DNA of 64,000 nt, from NCBI GenBank assembly GCA_902596365.1, contig CACJTT010000001.1:1-64000 (forward strand), read 5' to 3'. The notes under the pieces were generated by a model. It was not told where the DNA came from. It was given only the letters and a program-made list of their open reading frames with translations, and searched no databases. Below are positions 40,427-48,884 of this stretch, piece after piece. Origin of the DNA: an uncultured Alphaproteobacteria bacterium. Lineage in GTDB: Bacteria; Pseudomonadota; Alphaproteobacteria; HIMB59; GCA-002718135. Each line of letters begins with the position of its first letter. Within the stretch, counting starts at the first letter, position 1. The position numbers and the translations under genes were made by a program.

Positions 40427-41581
40427 ATGTTTAAAAATAATTTAAATAAATTAGTAGAAAGAATGAAAGAGAGTAACATTGATTTGGCTGTTATTACTGA
40501 TGATGACAGCTTATACTACTTTACCGGATACCATGACTTTCTTCATATGGATTTTAATCGTCCTACAATCCTTCTAGTTTCAAAAGATGGTGAAAGTACC
40601 TTGATCACGCCTTTATTAGATGTTCTTTTAGTTCCAGAAGATACGCCTGTAAATAAAATAGAAACTTGGAATGATGGTATTGGTGATGAGTGGAGAGAAT
40701 TTTTACCAAAAATTATAAATAAACATAATAAAATATTTTGTGAAAAATATAAAATAAATGCAACTGTAAACAATTATTTAAATGAATTAATGAATGGTAA
40801 ACCTCTTGAAAATATTACACCGATTGTAAGTGAAATTCGTATGATTAAATCAGATGAAGAATTAAAAATAGCTAGACATACTGGTGAAGTAGCAATGGCA
40901 ATGATGGAAGGCGCAAAATCTGTTATTGGGCATAATGTACCAGAATATGAGATTGCTATAGCTCAATCTCAAGCAGGGACAAGAAAAGCAGCACAGTTAT
41001 TACAAGACCATTACCCTAAAAGCATTAATATGTCTCCAAACATTCATTTTTTATCAGCTATTTCCTCAGGAAAGGATTTACCCAAAACACATCATCGTGC
41101 TTCAACAAAATTAGTAAAAAAAGGTGACCCTATATTTGTTTGTTATTGTGGATCTGCAAATTTTCATAGATTTAAATTAGGCTTTGATCGTATTTTTTGG
41201 GTTGAAGAAGTAAAAGATAAAAATCAAATAAAAGCTTTTGAAGTCGCAGTAAAATCACAACAAGCTGCTTTAGAAGTACTTCGCCCTGGCGTAACTGCTG
41301 AAGAGGTTCATGCAGCTTATGCAGAGACTATACAATCTGAGGGTTACCCTTACCCTACTTTTAGATGTGGAAGAGGAACGGGTTTTAGTTTTTTAGAAGA
41401 ACCTCAACTTGTAGTAGGCAACAAAACAGTTCTAAAACCAGGTATGGTTTTTGCAGTCGATGGTGGGAGTAGTGCAAAAGATTTTAGAGGCCAAGTGGGT
41501 GATAGTTTTATTATTACAGAAGATGGATATGAACAAATTACACATCACTCGAAAGCTATTGAAGATTTAATAATCAACTAA
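40427..41581 (+). CDS. M24-family hydrolase lacking metal ligands
   Basis: 384-aa protein of the creatinase/prolidase ('pita-bread') fold. The N-terminal creatinase domain (LAVITDDDSLYYFTGY) is followed by a catalytic domain starting near residue 140. The five metal ligands of prolidases are replaced: the first Asp by Cys in FVCYCGS, the second lost in the FKLGFDRIFW segment, His by Arg in CGRGTGFSF, and the two Glu by Asp/Gly in FAVDGG and QVGDSF. It should therefore be a metal-independent hydrolase, as creatinase and ectoine hydrolase are. The substrate is unknown. Its stop overlaps the next start by one base. Confidence 0.78.
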   Translation: MFKNNLNKLVERMKESNIDLAVITDDDSLYYFTGYHDFLHMDFNRPTILLVSKDGESTLITPLLDVLLVPEDTPVNKIETWNDGIGDEWREFLPKIINKHNKIFCEKYKINATVNNYLNELMNGKPLENITPIVSEIRMIKSDEELKIARHTGEVAMAMMEGAKSVIGHNVPEYEIAIAQSQAGTRKAAQLLQDHYPKSINMSPNIHFLSAISSGKDLPKTHHRASTKLVKKGDPIFVCYCGSANFHRFKLGFDRIFWVEEVKDKNQIKAFEVAVKSQQAALEVLRPGVTAEEVHAAYAETIQSEGYPYPTFRCGRGTGFSFLEEPQLVVGNKTVLKPGMVFAVDGGSSAKDFRGQVGDSFIITEDGYEQITHHSKAIEDLIIN

Positions 41582-42603
41582 TGGAAAAAATTAAACTCTA
41601 CAACGCACATTGTTGTGGTGAAATAGGTGATGTGATTGTATCTGGAAAAATAAATTTAAAAGGCAATACTATATTAGAACAATCAAAATATTTATTTGAT
41701 AACAAAAAACTAAGAAAATTTTTACTTAATGAGCCTAGAGGAGGGGTGTTTAAGCATTATAATTTATTGGTTCCACCAACAAACAAAAATGCAAAAGCAG
41801 CTTTTATAATAATGGAGCCTGAAGATAATCCTCCAATGAGTGGTTCAAATAGTATTTGTGTAGCTACTGTTCTGCTTGAAAAAGGTATTATAGATATAAA
41901 AGAGCCAACAACAGAATTTTTACTTGAAGCACCAGGTGGTATTATTCCAATAAAAGCATTTGTTGAAAATAAAAAAGTAACCTTTGTTGAAATTCACAAT
42001 ATACCATCATTTGTTGATAAAGTAGATGTGAAACTTCAAACATCTTCATTTGGGGAAATAATTGTTAGCACAGTTTTTGGTGGTGATAGTTTTGTTATCT
42101 GTAATGCACAAGATTTTGATTTAAGTATTAAACCTGAGAATGCTAAAAAATTTGTTGAAATTTCTAAAGAAATTGTAAAGGAAGCAAATTATCACTTGGG
42201 CTTTCAACATCCAAACTTACCTGATCTAAATTTCATTTCTTTTTGCCAATTTATTGAACCTATAAAAATAAATAATCTAAGACAAAAAGAAGGTTTGAAT
42301 ACTGTTTGTATTAGACCTGGAAAATTGGACAGATCTCCATGTGGTACAGGTACCTCTGCTAGGTTGGCCCTCATGCATGAAAAAAATGAAATTCATATAA
42401 ATGAAAAATTTATCTCAAGATCTATTATTGGCTCTACTTTTGAATCATATATTGCAAAAGAGTACATGGAGGAAAATAAAAAAATGATTATTCCTTCCAT
42501 TAAAGGATCGGCTTTTATAACTGGTGAACAAGAAATGTATATTTCTGATGATGACCCTTTCCCTGAAGGTTATCAACTAAATGATACATGGCCAAGAAAT
42601 TAG
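41581..42603 (+). CDS. Proline racemase-superfamily enzyme, Ser/Cys type
   Basis: 340 aa, cofactor-independent epimerase/dehydratase fold. The first catalytic position is S87 in PPMSGSNSIC, where racemases have Cys; the second is C254 in RSPCGTGTSARLA. From family studies as I recall them, Cys/Cys members are proline racemases or hydroxyproline epimerases, and Ser/Cys members can act as 4-hydroxyproline epimerase or trans-3-hydroxyproline dehydratase. A DpkA-type imine reductase gene lies opposite, which fits dehydration of hydroxyproline to pyrroline-2-carboxylate followed by reduction. Plain proline racemase activity is unlikely. Confidence 0.8.
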   Translation: MEKIKLYNAHCCGEIGDVIVSGKINLKGNTILEQSKYLFDNKKLRKFLLNEPRGGVFKHYNLLVPPTNKNAKAAFIIMEPEDNPPMSGSNSICVATVLLEKGIIDIKEPTTEFLLEAPGGIIPIKAFVENKKVTFVEIHNIPSFVDKVDVKLQTSSFGEIIVSTVFGGDSFVICNAQDFDLSIKPENAKKFVEISKEIVKEANYHLGFQHPNLPDLNFISFCQFIEPIKINNLRQKEGLNTVCIRPGKLDRSPCGTGTSARLALMHEKNEIHINEKFISRSIIGSTFESYIAKEYMEENKKMIIPSIKGSAFITGEQEMYISDDDPFPEGYQLNDTWPRN

Positions 42604-42624
42604 AAAGTTAAATTGTTTAAATTT

Positions 42625-43626
42625 TTAATCTGATAAAGATTTTATTTTATCAACTAGTTCTTTATTTATATTTCGCGGACCACTATCTAATCTATTTTTA
42701 TGCCTTCTTTCTCCTGGTAGCCTAACACCTTCAAGCGATTTCATTTGATCAAAAAATTTTTCAGCATGTTCATTCCAGTTATCACCAGAAATTAATTGAG
42801 GAGATAAAGCCATAATAAATTCCCCACCTCTTGCTGGTCCACCATCATTATTATCTTCATCTTTTGCTTCAAAACTGAATAAGTCGCCAACTAATCCTGC
42901 AGCTAATAACTCTATCATCATAGCAATAGCTGACCCTTTATAATCACCAAAAGTTAATAAAACACCGCCATTAGCAATTTCAGATGGGTTATCTGTTTTT
43001 TCACCATCTTTATTTAGCCCTGTTCCATAAGGAACTTTATGACCATCCCTAGCTGCTACTTGCACTTCACCCATTGCCATTGTTGAAGTTGCCATGTCAT
43101 AAACTACAGGGGTATTATTCTTTCTGGGCCATGCAAATGAAATTGGATTAGTTCCAAATAAAGGTTTTTTTGCTCCAGCAGGCGCAACACTTGGTTTGTA
43201 GGCTGTGCATGCTATTCCAATTAATTCATTTTCTGCTAAAGCTTCAGTCTCATGCCACAATGCAGCAAAGTGATGCGTGTTGGTAATAGTTAGAACACCC
43301 ACACCATGCTGTCTAGTTACTTCTATTAATGCAGGAATACCTACTTCAATTGCTGTAGGAGCAAACCCATAATCGCCCTCAACTCTTATTGCGTTTTGCG
43401 TTAAAAAATTATTTTTTGGTCTAGCATCACCTTTAACTTTTTTACTTTTTAATGCTGCAATATACCCAGGAATTCTAAAAAGGCCATGTGATATGCTTCC
43501 ATCTCTCTCAGCATTTGTTACTGTATGAGCAACAGCTTTTGCATTGAGTTCATCACAACCATTAAATTTAAGTGTTTTTAAGGCTAGGCTATATATTTCT
43601 TCAAGAGATAGATCCGTAGTTGTCAT
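42625..43626 (-). CDS. Ldh2/DpkA-family NAD(P)H-dependent reductase
   Basis: 333-aa oxidoreductase of the malate/L-lactate dehydrogenase 2 family, which has its own NAD(P)-binding fold. RDGSISHGLFRIPGY, ITNTHHFAALWHETEALAE and FGTNPISFAWPR are typical of delta1-piperideine-2-carboxylate/pyrroline-2-carboxylate reductases (DpkA). Ureidoglycolate, lactate and malate dehydrogenases share the fold, so the substrate is not certain. The gene is convergent with the proline racemase-family gene (21-bp gap) and divergent from soxB. Confidence 0.82.
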   Translation of the reverse strand: MTTTDLSLEEIYSLALKTLKFNGCDELNAKAVAHTVTNAERDGSISHGLFRIPGYIAALKSKKVKGDARPKNNFLTQNAIRVEGDYGFAPTAIEVGIPALIEVTRQHGVGVLTITNTHHFAALWHETEALAENELIGIACTAYKPSVAPAGAKKPLFGTNPISFAWPRKNNTPVVYDMATSTMAMGEVQVAARDGHKVPYGTGLNKDGEKTDNPSEIANGGVLLTFGDYKGSAIAMMIELLAAGLVGDLFSFEAKDEDNNDGGPARGGEFIMALSPQLISGDNWNEHAEKFFDQMKSLEGVRLPGERRHKNRLDSGPRNINKELVDKIKSLSD

Positions 43627-43720
43627 AATTTTCCTTTTAGTAAGTATGGGATAATCTGTCTACATATAGCGCATTTACAATTAGGATTAAATGGCTAAAG
43701 ATATAAGTTTATTTTAAATT

Positions 43721-43737
43721 GTTTCAAAATCAGAAAC
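43721..43737. promoter_or_regulatory. Inverted repeat between the reductase gene and soxB
   Basis: GTTTC-7 nt-GAAAC in the 151-bp divergent intergenic region, the largest gene-free gap in the window. Symmetric about a 7-bp spacer, it has the form of a transcription-factor site, but with only 5-bp arms it may be coincidental. Confidence 0.25.
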
Positions 43738-43777
43738 TTTTTATTTTGCTCAAAATATTTGAGGATATAGGAATTTT

Positions 43778-45043
43778 ATGACTCGTTTTAATGCATGGAA
43801 TGTATTTAAAAATGGTTTTACTGGTCAAAAAAACTGGGACCGACAGTGGCGTGATCCAGAGCCAAAAAAAGAATATGACATAATAATAATAGGAGGAGGC
43901 TTACACGGCTTAGCTACAGCTTATTATTTAGCAAAAAATCATAATAAAAAAAATATAGCAGTTTTAGAAAAAGGATGGATAGGTGGTGGAAACGCTGGAC
44001 GGAACACAACTATAGTTCGCTCAAATTATATGTTGCCTGGTAATCATGAATTTTATGAACATTCATTAAAACTATGGGAGAATTTGAGTCACGATTTAAA
44101 TTATAATGTTATGTTTAGTCAAAGAGCGCATGTCTCACTTTATCATAGCCCTGGAGCAAAAGATGGGGCAGCTAGAAGATATAATATTATGCGTTTGCAC
44201 GGCACTGATGCTGAATTGTGGGACTTAGATACTCTAAAAAAAAATATTCCTCATTTAAATTATAATGATGCAAGATTTCCAATTATGGGTGCTGCAGTTC
44301 AGAGGAGAGCGGGTAATGCCAGACATGATTCAGCAGTATGGGGATATGCAAGAGCTGCTGATAGTTTAGGAGTAGATATATTGCAAAATTGTGAGGTAAC
44401 TGGTGTTAAGAGATCGCAAAATAATATTGAAAGTTTAGAAACATCAAGAGGAACTCTTAAAGCTAAAAAAGTGGGATTTGCTGTTGCAGGACATACTTCT
44501 GTTTTGTGGCAAATGGCTGGCCTTGGAAATTTACCTATAGAATCTCACAAGCTTCAAGCATTCGTAACAGAAGCTGTTAAACCTCTTTTAGATCATGTAG
44601 TTGTGTATGGTGTTGGAGGAGCTCATTTTTATATTTCTCAATCTGATAAAGGTAGTATGGTTTTTGGTGGAGATTTAGATTGGTATAAGTCGTATGCTCA
44701 AAGAGGAAATTTACCAATGGTACAAGATACTGCGGAAGCGGCTATGGCTATAATGCCATGCTTGGGTAGAATTCGGCTTTTACGTCACTGGGCTGGTGTC
44801 ATGGATATGTCTATGGACGGGTCTTTTTTCATATGTAAAACCCCTCTATCAAATTTATACCTAAATGCTGGATGGAATTATGGAGGCTTCAAAGCAAGCC
44901 CTGCTTCAGGTTGGTATTTTGCAGATTTAATTGCCAATGAACAACCTCATAAACATGTTCAAAATCATAACTTAGAGAGATTTGAAAAAGGAATTAACAT
45001 TGATGAACGGGGTGCTGGTCCCGATCCAAAATTGCACGGTTGA
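43778..45043 (+). CDS. soxB: Sarcosine oxidase beta subunit
   Basis: 421-aa flavoprotein subunit of heterotetrameric sarcosine oxidase, the site of sarcosine oxidation. The FAD-binding GGGLHGLATAYYL starts at residue 39. H183 in ARHDSAVWG lies where the covalent FMN histidine is expected. The C-terminal GWNYGGFKASPASGWYFADL is typical of SoxB. A GAGG-like site precedes the ATG. It is the first gene of soxBDAG; soxD starts one base after its stop. Confidence 0.94.
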   Translation: MTRFNAWNVFKNGFTGQKNWDRQWRDPEPKKEYDIIIIGGGLHGLATAYYLAKNHNKKNIAVLEKGWIGGGNAGRNTTIVRSNYMLPGNHEFYEHSLKLWENLSHDLNYNVMFSQRAHVSLYHSPGAKDGAARRYNIMRLHGTDAELWDLDTLKKNIPHLNYNDARFPIMGAAVQRRAGNARHDSAVWGYARAADSLGVDILQNCEVTGVKRSQNNIESLETSRGTLKAKKVGFAVAGHTSVLWQMAGLGNLPIESHKLQAFVTEAVKPLLDHVVVYGVGGAHFYISQSDKGSMVFGGDLDWYKSYAQRGNLPMVQDTAEAAMAIMPCLGRIRLLRHWAGVMDMSMDGSFFICKTPLSNLYLNAGWNYGGFKASPASGWYFADLIANEQPHKHVQNHNLERFEKGINIDERGAGPDPKLHG

Positions 45044-45044
45044 T

Positions 45045-45329
45045 ATGATAAGAATTAAATGTCCATATTGTGGTGAGAGAGATCATAGTGAGTTTACTTA
45101 TGGGGGTGATGCGTCTATTAAATATCCAGCACTTGATGCACCTGAGTCAGAATGGACAAAGGCTATTTTTTTTCGTGAAAATATAAGAGGAATGCAAAAA
45201 GAAACTTGGCATCACACAAATGGTTGCAGACTTTGGTTAGAGGTAGAGAGATCTACAATTACGCATGAAATTAAAAGTGTTAAAGCATGTCATCCACAAA
45301 TTGAAAAAATTACAAAAAATAAGTCATGA
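45045..45329 (+). CDS. soxD: Sarcosine oxidase delta subunit
   Basis: 94 aa from the ATG at 45045 (MIRIKCPYCGERDHSEF). An upstream in-frame ATG at 44982 would add 21 residues inside soxB and is rejected. The zinc ligands are in CPYCG plus the WHHTNGCRLW motif, both diagnostic of SoxD. It overlaps soxA by 4 nt (ATGA). Confidence 0.94.
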   Translation: MIRIKCPYCGERDHSEFTYGGDASIKYPALDAPESEWTKAIFFRENIRGMQKETWHHTNGCRLWLEVERSTITHEIKSVKACHPQIEKITKNKS

Positions 45330-48283
45330 CATCTGTAAGAAAAGAAAAGTATGGTAAAATAAATAGAGATAAAGTTCTGGGGTTTACTTGGGATAATAAA
45401 GAGTATTTTGGGTATGAAGGAGACTCTCTAGCTTCCGCACTTTTAGCAAATAACATTAAGATAGTTGGGAGAAGTTTTAAATATCATCGACCAAGGGGTG
45501 TTATGTCTTGTGGAGTTGAAGAATCAGGTGCTCTTGTAACTATTGGATCAGGAAGTAAAGCAGATCCCAACGTTCGTGCTACAACTCAGGAGCTATATTC
45601 TGGATTAATTGCCAAAGGACAAAATGCTTTTCCAAATGTAAATTATGATTTTGGAGGTATTAATAATTACCTCAGTCGTTTTTTCGCAGCTGGTTTTTAT
45701 TATAAAACATTTATGGGTTTACCTCCTTTTGAGTGGGGAAAGGGAACTGGTATCTGGATGATTTTTGAAAAAATTATTCGAAAAGCTGCTGGTATGGGCA
45801 AAGCTTCAAGAGAGCCTGATCCAGATAATTATGAACACGCTAATGATTTTTGCGATGTGCTTGTTGTTGGATCAGGTCCTGCAGGTATTGCAGCTGCTCA
45901 AGAAGTAGCGAAAAAGAAATTGGATGTTATCTTGATTGAACAAGATTCAATACTAGGAGGAAATAACTTATCTGAAGCAGAATTTGATGCGAGCCTTTTA
46001 CATAATCAACTAGAGAGTAGCGGTATAAGAGTGATGTCTAGAACAACCGCATTTGGCGTCTATGACAACAATGTAGTTGGAGCTTTAGAAAGAGTAACAG
46101 ATCATATACCTAATCCAAATAGTAAATTACCACGTCAACGTTTCTGGACGATTAGAGCAAAGCACATAATTTTGGCAAGTGGAGCTTTAGAGCGTCATGT
46201 AGCTTTTAATAACAATGATATACCTGGCGTTATGACAGTAAATGCTTCCAGGCATTACTTAAATAGATATGGTATTCTGACTGGTAATAATATTGTTATT
46301 ACAACAAATAATGACTCTGTTTATCAAACAGCTCTAGAACTTCAAGAAGCTGGATCAAAAGTTACTATTTTGGACTCAAGAAAAAATGTTAATCTTGATT
46401 TACCTAAAGAAATAGATGTTCATTTAAATACTTTACCTTTTAGCATTAATGGAAGAAAAAAAATTGAAGGTTTGGATGTTTGTAAAGCAACAGATAAAAA
46501 TAATAAAAATACAATTATTTGTGATCAGGTTCTAATTTCTGGAGGTTGGTCACCAATCGTCAACTTAGTCTCTCATCGAGGAATAAAACCTATATGGAAT
46601 CAAGAAAATCTATGCTTCGTTCCAGGTGATATTAAAGAAAATATTACAGTGGTAGGTTCAGCAAATGGTATCTGGAATAAAAATGATTGTATAGAATCTG
46701 GTCTAGTTGGAGCTAATGAAGCAATGAATACTCTTGGCTTTCACAAAAAAGAAATTTCTTTTCCTTCAGTTGGTGGCTGGTTAAATCCTATAGATACTCT
46801 TTTTGAAGTTAAATCAAATAAATTTCCATCTAAAAGTTTTGTTGATTTTCAGCATGATGTAACTGCTGAAGATGTGAGATTAGCGCATAGAGAAGGTTTT
46901 ATTTCTGTTGAGCACCTAAAACGTTATACAACTTTAGGAATGGCGAATGATCAAGGAAAGATGGGTAATATAATTGGTCTTTCATTAATGGCAGAACAAT
47001 TAGATAAAACTATACCAGAAGTTGGAACAACAGTTTTTAGACCCCCTTACACTCCAGTACCAATAGGTGCTTTGACTGGAAGAAATGTTGGAAAACATTT
47101 TAGACCTTTAAGAGTAACACCGATGCATCAATGGAATATTGACCACGGTGCAAAAATGATTGAAGTTGGTTTATACCAAAGACCTTGGTACTATCCTAAA
47201 AAAAATGAAACATTAAGTGACTCATATATTAGAGAAACAACAATTGTTAGAAAAACGGTTGGTATTTGTGACGTAACATCGCTTGGTAAAATTGCTATTC
47301 AAGGACCTGATGCAACTGAATTAGTAAATCGTATATATACAAACCCTTTTGCTAAACTTCCTATAGGGAAGGCGCGTTATGGAATTATGTTACGCGATGA
47401 TGGAATGGTAATGGATGATGGAACCTCATGGAGACTTGGAGAGAATGAATATTTTATGACAACATCAACTGCTGCAGCAGCAAAAGTAATGTCATGGCTT
47501 GAGGAGCTACTTCAAACAAGATGGACTGATTTAAAAGTTAATTTAACAAGTGTTTCGGAACAATGGGCAGGCGCAGCAATCGCTGGTCCTAAATCAAGAG
47601 ATGTATTGAGTGAATGTGTTTTGGATTCAAATGAAATTTCTAACCAAAATTTACCTTTCATGGGAGTCTTACAAACTAAACTGAAGGATGGCACTCCTTG
47701 CCGAGTTGTAAGAATAAGCTTTTCAGGTGAACTTGCTTATGAAATGTATATTGAGTCAGATTATGCTCATGGAATGATGGATATATTATGGGAAAGTGCC
47801 AAAAAATATGATGGTTGTTTATATGGTCTAGAAGCACTGGGGGCATTAAGAGTTGAAAAAGGTCATGTAACTGCAGCTGAGCTTGATGGAAGAGTAACGA
47901 TTGATGATGCTGGATTAGGGAAAATGGCATCAACAAAAAAATCTTATATTGGAAGTGCTATGCGTAAAAGGGGGGTTCTTAATGCAGATGATAGAGAAAT
48001 GCTAGTTGGGTTTTTTCCTATTAATGAAAAAGAAACTTTTAATGCTGGAACAATTGTTTGTGAAAAAAATAATATTCAAGGTCAAGGCATAGGTCGTATC
48101 ACATCAGTTACTCATTCTCCAGAATTAGGACATTGGATTGGTATTGGGTATGTCAATGGCGGTCTTGATAGTTGGAAAGATGTAACATTAGTTGGTGCTG
48201 ATCCTGTGCGAAATAAACAAATGGAAATAAAGGTTGTATCACCCCATATGATAGATCCTGAAGGCAAGAGAATGTATGCTTAA
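45326..48283 (+). CDS. soxA: Sarcosine oxidase alpha subunit
   Basis: 985-aa subunit. Order of domains: an N-terminal 2Fe-2S ferredoxin-like domain fold (residues 15-100; FKYHRPRGVMSCGVEESG), a NAD-binding Rossmann domain (VVGSGPAGIAAAQEVA near 180), a second pyridine nucleotide-disulphide oxidoreductase part, and a C-terminal GCV_T tetrahydrofolate-binding domain starting near 600 (HQWNIDHGAKMIEVG). The enzyme oxidises sarcosine to glycine and passes the one-carbon unit to tetrahydrofolate, feeding C1 metabolism. It overlaps soxG by 8 nt. Confidence 0.95.
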   Translation: MTSVRKEKYGKINRDKVLGFTWDNKEYFGYEGDSLASALLANNIKIVGRSFKYHRPRGVMSCGVEESGALVTIGSGSKADPNVRATTQELYSGLIAKGQNAFPNVNYDFGGINNYLSRFFAAGFYYKTFMGLPPFEWGKGTGIWMIFEKIIRKAAGMGKASREPDPDNYEHANDFCDVLVVGSGPAGIAAAQEVAKKKLDVILIEQDSILGGNNLSEAEFDASLLHNQLESSGIRVMSRTTAFGVYDNNVVGALERVTDHIPNPNSKLPRQRFWTIRAKHIILASGALERHVAFNNNDIPGVMTVNASRHYLNRYGILTGNNIVITTNNDSVYQTALELQEAGSKVTILDSRKNVNLDLPKEIDVHLNTLPFSINGRKKIEGLDVCKATDKNNKNTIICDQVLISGGWSPIVNLVSHRGIKPIWNQENLCFVPGDIKENITVVGSANGIWNKNDCIESGLVGANEAMNTLGFHKKEISFPSVGGWLNPIDTLFEVKSNKFPSKSFVDFQHDVTAEDVRLAHREGFISVEHLKRYTTLGMANDQGKMGNIIGLSLMAEQLDKTIPEVGTTVFRPPYTPVPIGALTGRNVGKHFRPLRVTPMHQWNIDHGAKMIEVGLYQRPWYYPKKNETLSDSYIRETTIVRKTVGICDVTSLGKIAIQGPDATELVNRIYTNPFAKLPIGKARYGIMLRDDGMVMDDGTSWRLGENEYFMTTSTAAAAKVMSWLEELLQTRWTDLKVNLTSVSEQWAGAAIAGPKSRDVLSECVLDSNEISNQNLPFMGVLQTKLKDGTPCRVVRISFSGELAYEMYIESDYAHGMMDILWESAKKYDGCLYGLEALGALRVEKGHVTAAELDGRVTIDDAGLGKMASTKKSYIGSAMRKRGVLNADDREMLVGFFPINEKETFNAGTIVCEKNNIQGQGIGRITSVTHSPELGHWIGIGYVNGGLDSWKDVTLVGADPVRNKQMEIKVVSPHMIDPEGKRMYA

Positions 48284-48842
48284 TAGAAACTCAGCAATAA
48301 AAGAAAATTTTAAAATTGGAAAATATCCATTTGAAGACAAAATTGAAATTGTATTTTCTGAAAATCATAATCTTTTAATTCAGCAAATTGCGGCCTGGCC
48401 TGATGAAATATCTAATGTAGAAAAATTATTTTCTGATGAGTTAGGTGTTAAACAAAATATCGATTTTAATCGAGGAGAAATTTTTAAAAAAAATTCACTA
48501 TGGAGAATGGAGCCTTCAAAATGGTGGCTAATAGGTAGCACCATTGACTTGCCTGAAAAAATAGGAACATCACTTGAGCTATCTCACGCCTTTACATCAA
48601 TTATGATTAACGGTGAAAAAAGTGAAATTTTACTAAACAGACATTTACCACTTGATCTGCGTTTAGATAATTTTCCAATTAATTCATCAGCAAGTTCCGC
48701 AATTCATCATGTTAGTGTAAAATTATTTAAGCATAATAATAATGAATTTAAACTTTTTATACCTAGGGGCTTTGCTTTGTCTATTTGGGAAATTTTACTT
48801 GAGTCAGCATCTCAATTTGGATACGAAATAAAAGATAATTAA
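48276..48842 (+). CDS. soxG: Sarcosine oxidase gamma subunit
   Basis: 188-aa subunit, the least conserved of the four, closing the soxBDAG operon. WRMEPSKWWLIG and the LSHAFTSIMINGEKSEILLNRHLPLDLR region (positions 95-122) correspond to the SoxG pattern. It starts inside the end of soxA. No cofactor motif is expected. Identification rests partly on its position. Confidence 0.85.
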   Translation: MLNRNSAIKENFKIGKYPFEDKIEIVFSENHNLLIQQIAAWPDEISNVEKLFSDELGVKQNIDFNRGEIFKKNSLWRMEPSKWWLIGSTIDLPEKIGTSLELSHAFTSIMINGEKSEILLNRHLPLDLRLDNFPINSSASSAIHHVSVKLFKHNNNEFKLFIPRGFALSIWEILLESASQFGYEIKDN

Positions 48843-48884
48843 ACCTAATAGACATTATTCTTTTTCCATATTAAACCAGTAGAT

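Noticed and set aside
43627-43777. Possible riboswitch in the gap before soxB
   Set aside because: No glycine- or SAM-riboswitch core motifs or strong stems are visible; only a short inverted repeat.
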